A DNA stretch of 64,000 bases from Prorocentrum cordatum (taxonomy: Eukaryota; Sar; Dinophyceae; Prorocentrales; Prorocentraceae): assembly GCA_963575745.1 (NCBI GenBank), contig CAUYUJ010017993.1, positions 751,037 through 815,036 of the forward strand, read 5' to 3'. Positions 61,661 through 64,000 of the stretch are shown one piece after another. Made by a program: the position numbers and the translations under genes. Numbering within the stretch: the stretch's first letter is position 1; every line of letters begins with the position of its first letter. The notes beneath the pieces are model-generated. The model was not told the DNA's origin, did no database searches, and worked only from the letters and a program-made list of their open reading frames with translations.

Positions 61661-61813
61661 GACGACATGCCCCGCAATGCAGACCTTGAGGCGATAGAAA
61701 TGCAAGCCGAAGCAGACCAACCGGCGCCATGGGAGATGGCATGCCACACGCGCCCGCTAATTTCAAAGTGTGCGCTGCTCATCCGGGACGCAGCGACAAA
61801 CACATGATCGTGA

Positions 61814-62660
61814 GTGACACATTTCTGGAAGGGAAAAGGGGCAGAAGAGACGCTACTAAACCACCGATCGATTTCGCTGGCCAACACCATCATCAAGGAT
61901 CACTACAGATACATACGACAGTGCATGAAGGATTTGTTACCTGGGCTATTCTTCAGCACGCAGGTGGGGGGCCGAAACCATTACAGCACGGACTACAATA
62001 ACTTTACATTGCGACTGACCTCCAACCTAGCAGCCGCGGAAGGAACGAACCTCAGCATGGTCATGATCGACCTGCAAGCTGCATTTCACAAGCTAGCCAC
62101 GAATCTGGTATAGGACATGAAGATGAGCACCGACGACCTCGATAACCTGATTGGCCGTATGTATATCCCTCAATGGGTGCAGCCGGCTATACAGACCCTC
62201 GCGAACAGCAACGGCATCGTCAGCACCCACATAGACAACAAGCATCTGCTCTCGATGCTGACCGAGGCCCGCCGCAACACGTGGTTCTTCACGGAGCGCG
62301 ACTCATACTACGCAGCACCAAGGCTAGGAACATGACCAGGAGTACCTGTAGCCGATTTCACGTTCAACGCGTTGATGTCTGCAGTTACGAAAGTCTACCA
62401 TGAAGAGGCGATGAAAGCGGGCGCAACTGCAAGACTGCCAGGCAGCGCACCAATATTCTGCACGAGTCCAGAAGTCCAGCATATGACGGCAATTTCGTTT
62501 GTAGACGACGTGAAAGCTATGGCAGCGGCTTCCGACGGCAATGCGATAGAGACCACAGTCAAAACCATGTGGGGAATACCGGTACGAACGACACTATCGC
62601 GAGGACCCCCCATCAACGCTACCAAGTCAAGCTTCTTCATCTTCGCAAGCAACAAGGGTG
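61814..62660 (+). pseudogene. reverse transcriptase domain of LINE 2, frameshifted
   Basis: LLNHRSISLANTIIKDHYRY is the fingers motif; LSMVMIDLQAAFHKLATNLV holds motif A with Asp at 62069-62071. A stop and frame change follow, then YIPQWVQPAIQTLANSNGIV (62117-62335). A third frame has VADFTFNALMSAV, then MTAISFVDDVKAMAAA with the catalytic FVDD at 62498-62509, and INATKSSFFIFAS. Motifs A and C are intact; the frames are not. Confidence 0.65.
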
Positions 62661-63467
62661 GGAAAAAGGACTGCGAGGCAAATGCTCATCGGTCAGAAAC
62701 TGTACACGGACATGCGGATGACAGTCGCTTTCGCGCGATCGCCCAAAGTCCTGGGCGAAATGGTAAACGATCGGAACGATTTTACCCAAGAAGCGGCAGC
62801 ACGTGTTCTTGCTCTAAAGGAGGCTACTGCACCATTTCGAAAGACGGTGTTCAAGCGCGACAAAATCACCAATAATGCCATGATACATTATCTCAATGCC
62901 CTTGGCTACTCAAGATTCGTATACAACGCAGGAAATTGGATGCCGTCCAAACCGACTGGCACCGACAGGATCGCTACTGCGTACACAGCAACTGCGAGGA
63001 TGGCATTGGTCATTGGCCATAAGACAACGCAGCGGGAGAGGATCACCCACATCAAGATCACCGGTTGGGCAGGCATACCGGCACTCCCGCAGAGACAACG
63101 GCAAGCAAGGTTGCGATTGATTTTACAGATAACTAACGCCGGCCCTACTGAACAAACGGCCCTGCTTGACTATGACATCGAGAACAAAGACAGATGGTCA
63201 ACTACGACCGTAGACGACATCCACCGCATCAAAGCGTGCACCAGCAAGCGCCGCAATACGATCATTTACGACGACATAAGCCAATGGATCGGCATGGCAA
63301 AAGAAGACCCATCCAAATTCAAAAGCACAGCCGCCACGCGCGCCTACAAGACAGCCGTCGAGCTCAACAAAGAATCAGCAGCTACAGTCCCCCGGGGAAG
63401 ACGCATTAAAGACATGTGCGACGGCGCCGTCATCCCGGCGCCTGATATCGAAGCCGCCCAACATTAG
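62658..63467 (+). pseudogene. LINE 2 region after RT
   Basis: A 269-residue uninterrupted frame: MLIGQKLYTDMRMTVAFARS, RVLALKEATAPFRKTVFKRD, YLNALGYSRFVYNAGNWMPS and MALVIGHKTTQRERITHIKI, ending DGAVIPAPDIEAAQH. Corresponds to the RT thumb/connection part of non-LTR elements. This is the longest clean block of the element. Confidence 0.6.
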
Positions 63468-63469
63468 TG

Positions 63470-63760
63470 CAGGCATCTACGTTGCGAGTGCGGGCGAATC
63501 CTGAACGGAACGGCAGCGCGCCAAAAGCACATGCGCGCCAAGCACAGCCAGCAGGAACATATAATCAACTACGTCCACGAGACTACATGCCAGTCCTGTG
63601 TGAAGGAGTACTGGACGGTCAACCGATTGTATAAGCACATGTGTGCCAGCAGACTACGTGCATCGTTTGCCATGGAGTTCAGCGGGCAGTTCGACGACGA
63701 CGCCAACGACCTATCCGTGGAGATAAGGCACATACGACGGACCAACAAGAACAAATGACT
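63470..63760 (+). pseudogene. LINE 2 zinc-finger tail
   Basis: RHLRCECGRILNGTAARQKH, then MRAKHSQ forms a C-x-C...H-x4-H finger; TTCQSCVKEYWTVNRLYKHM, then C forms a second. The frame continues FAMEFSGQFDDDANDLSVEI to a TGA at 63756-63758. Similar in position to the fingers of LINE 1. Confidence 0.6.
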
Positions 63761-63765
63761 ACCCG

Positions 63766-64000
63766 AAGACTACGCAGACCGCCCTTGCTTACAACTCCAC
63801 GGGCCACCACTCGCACAACGCACAGGCGCGGACGACGAACGCGCTGCCATTATTCCTGCACCCGTTCCCCTGTCACCGCAAGCAGATGAAGAGCAGGACG
63901 AGTGACGAGGACTGATGGGGGGTGCCCTGGCAAGCGGTCGCCGCCTGCGCCATGCGTGGCGCGACACAATCGACGGTGATGCATCGGAGGCAGGCCGCGA
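63766..64000. other. end of window, no gene recognised
   Basis: A/C-rich then GC-rich sequence; possibly the 3' flank of LINE 2. Confidence 0.35.

Larger units (their letters stand above)
60075..63765 (+). mobile_element. LINE-like non-LTR retrotransposon with RNase H first, decayed
   Basis: Order on the plus strand: RNase H (60290-60690), AP-endonuclease (60940-61640), reverse transcriptase (61815-62650), C-terminal region (62660-63467) and zinc fingers (63480-63600). The pieces join with small frame changes as one polyprotein. Inactivating changes include several frameshifts and lost RNase H acidic residues. The plus strand is A/C-rich and T-poor throughout. No poly-A or target duplication identified; the 3' end may lie beyond the window. 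Confidence 0.65.

Overview
The window looks like nuclear DNA of a dinoflagellate. The strongest sign is a 22-base near-match (20 of 22 bases) to the dinoflagellate spliced-leader (DinoSL) sequence at 14419-14440, directly upstream of a gene. The high GC content, sparse genes, huge simple-sequence arrays and many decayed retroelements also fit. The species cannot be determined from the sequence alone.

Genes are few. (1) 1-1771, minus: the 3' part of a transposase-like gene that runs off the window. (2) 3076-5158, minus: a spliced hypothetical protein gene in at least three coding blocks. (3) 14518-16181, plus: a membrane-anchored seven-bladed FG-GAP beta-propeller protein carrying a relict spliced leader and one 8-base frameshifting duplication; its 3' end is copied twice more downstream. 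(4) 48028-48435, plus: a SAM-domain coding block. Three large decayed retroelements hold most of the other coding sequence: an RT/RNase H element with a membrane and Cys-rich leader (8884-13107), a LINE-like element with endonuclease, RT and zinc fingers (about 36590-41032), and a second LINE-like element whose RNase H lies before the endonuclease (about 60075-63765).

The rest is repeat. The most striking is a composite module seen about ten times. It has a ~50-base head (CCATCCTGTGGTGTTGGGTC, then a GAAGAGACAGCGCCCCGCG block), a polypyrimidine or triplet tract, a tandem array of 72-91-base units with the core GGAGCTCCACCGAAGGCCCC, and in some copies a shared tail. Copies lie at 5.3-6.0, 16.8-17.9, 18.2-18.4, 24.1-24.5, 26.8-27.8, 29.0-29.2 and 32.3-35.2 kb, with an inverted head near 6.4 kb. 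I do not recognise it as a named element.

There are also several short terminal-inverted-repeat elements (families A to D and one hAT-like), a 7-base TAGTGAG array beside a telomere-like patch (29.9-31.7 kb), a 64-base minisatellite (24.7-26.5 kb), a complex satellite field (47.8-52.2 kb) and long GGA, ATC and GAT triplet arrays. Layout: 0-8 kb two genes and module; 8-13 kb retroelement; 14-18 kb FG-GAP gene and its duplicated tail around a module; 18-36 kb repeat-only; 36-41 kb LINE; 41-47 kb small inverted-repeat elements; 47-59 kb satellites and triplet arrays; 59-64 kb second LINE.
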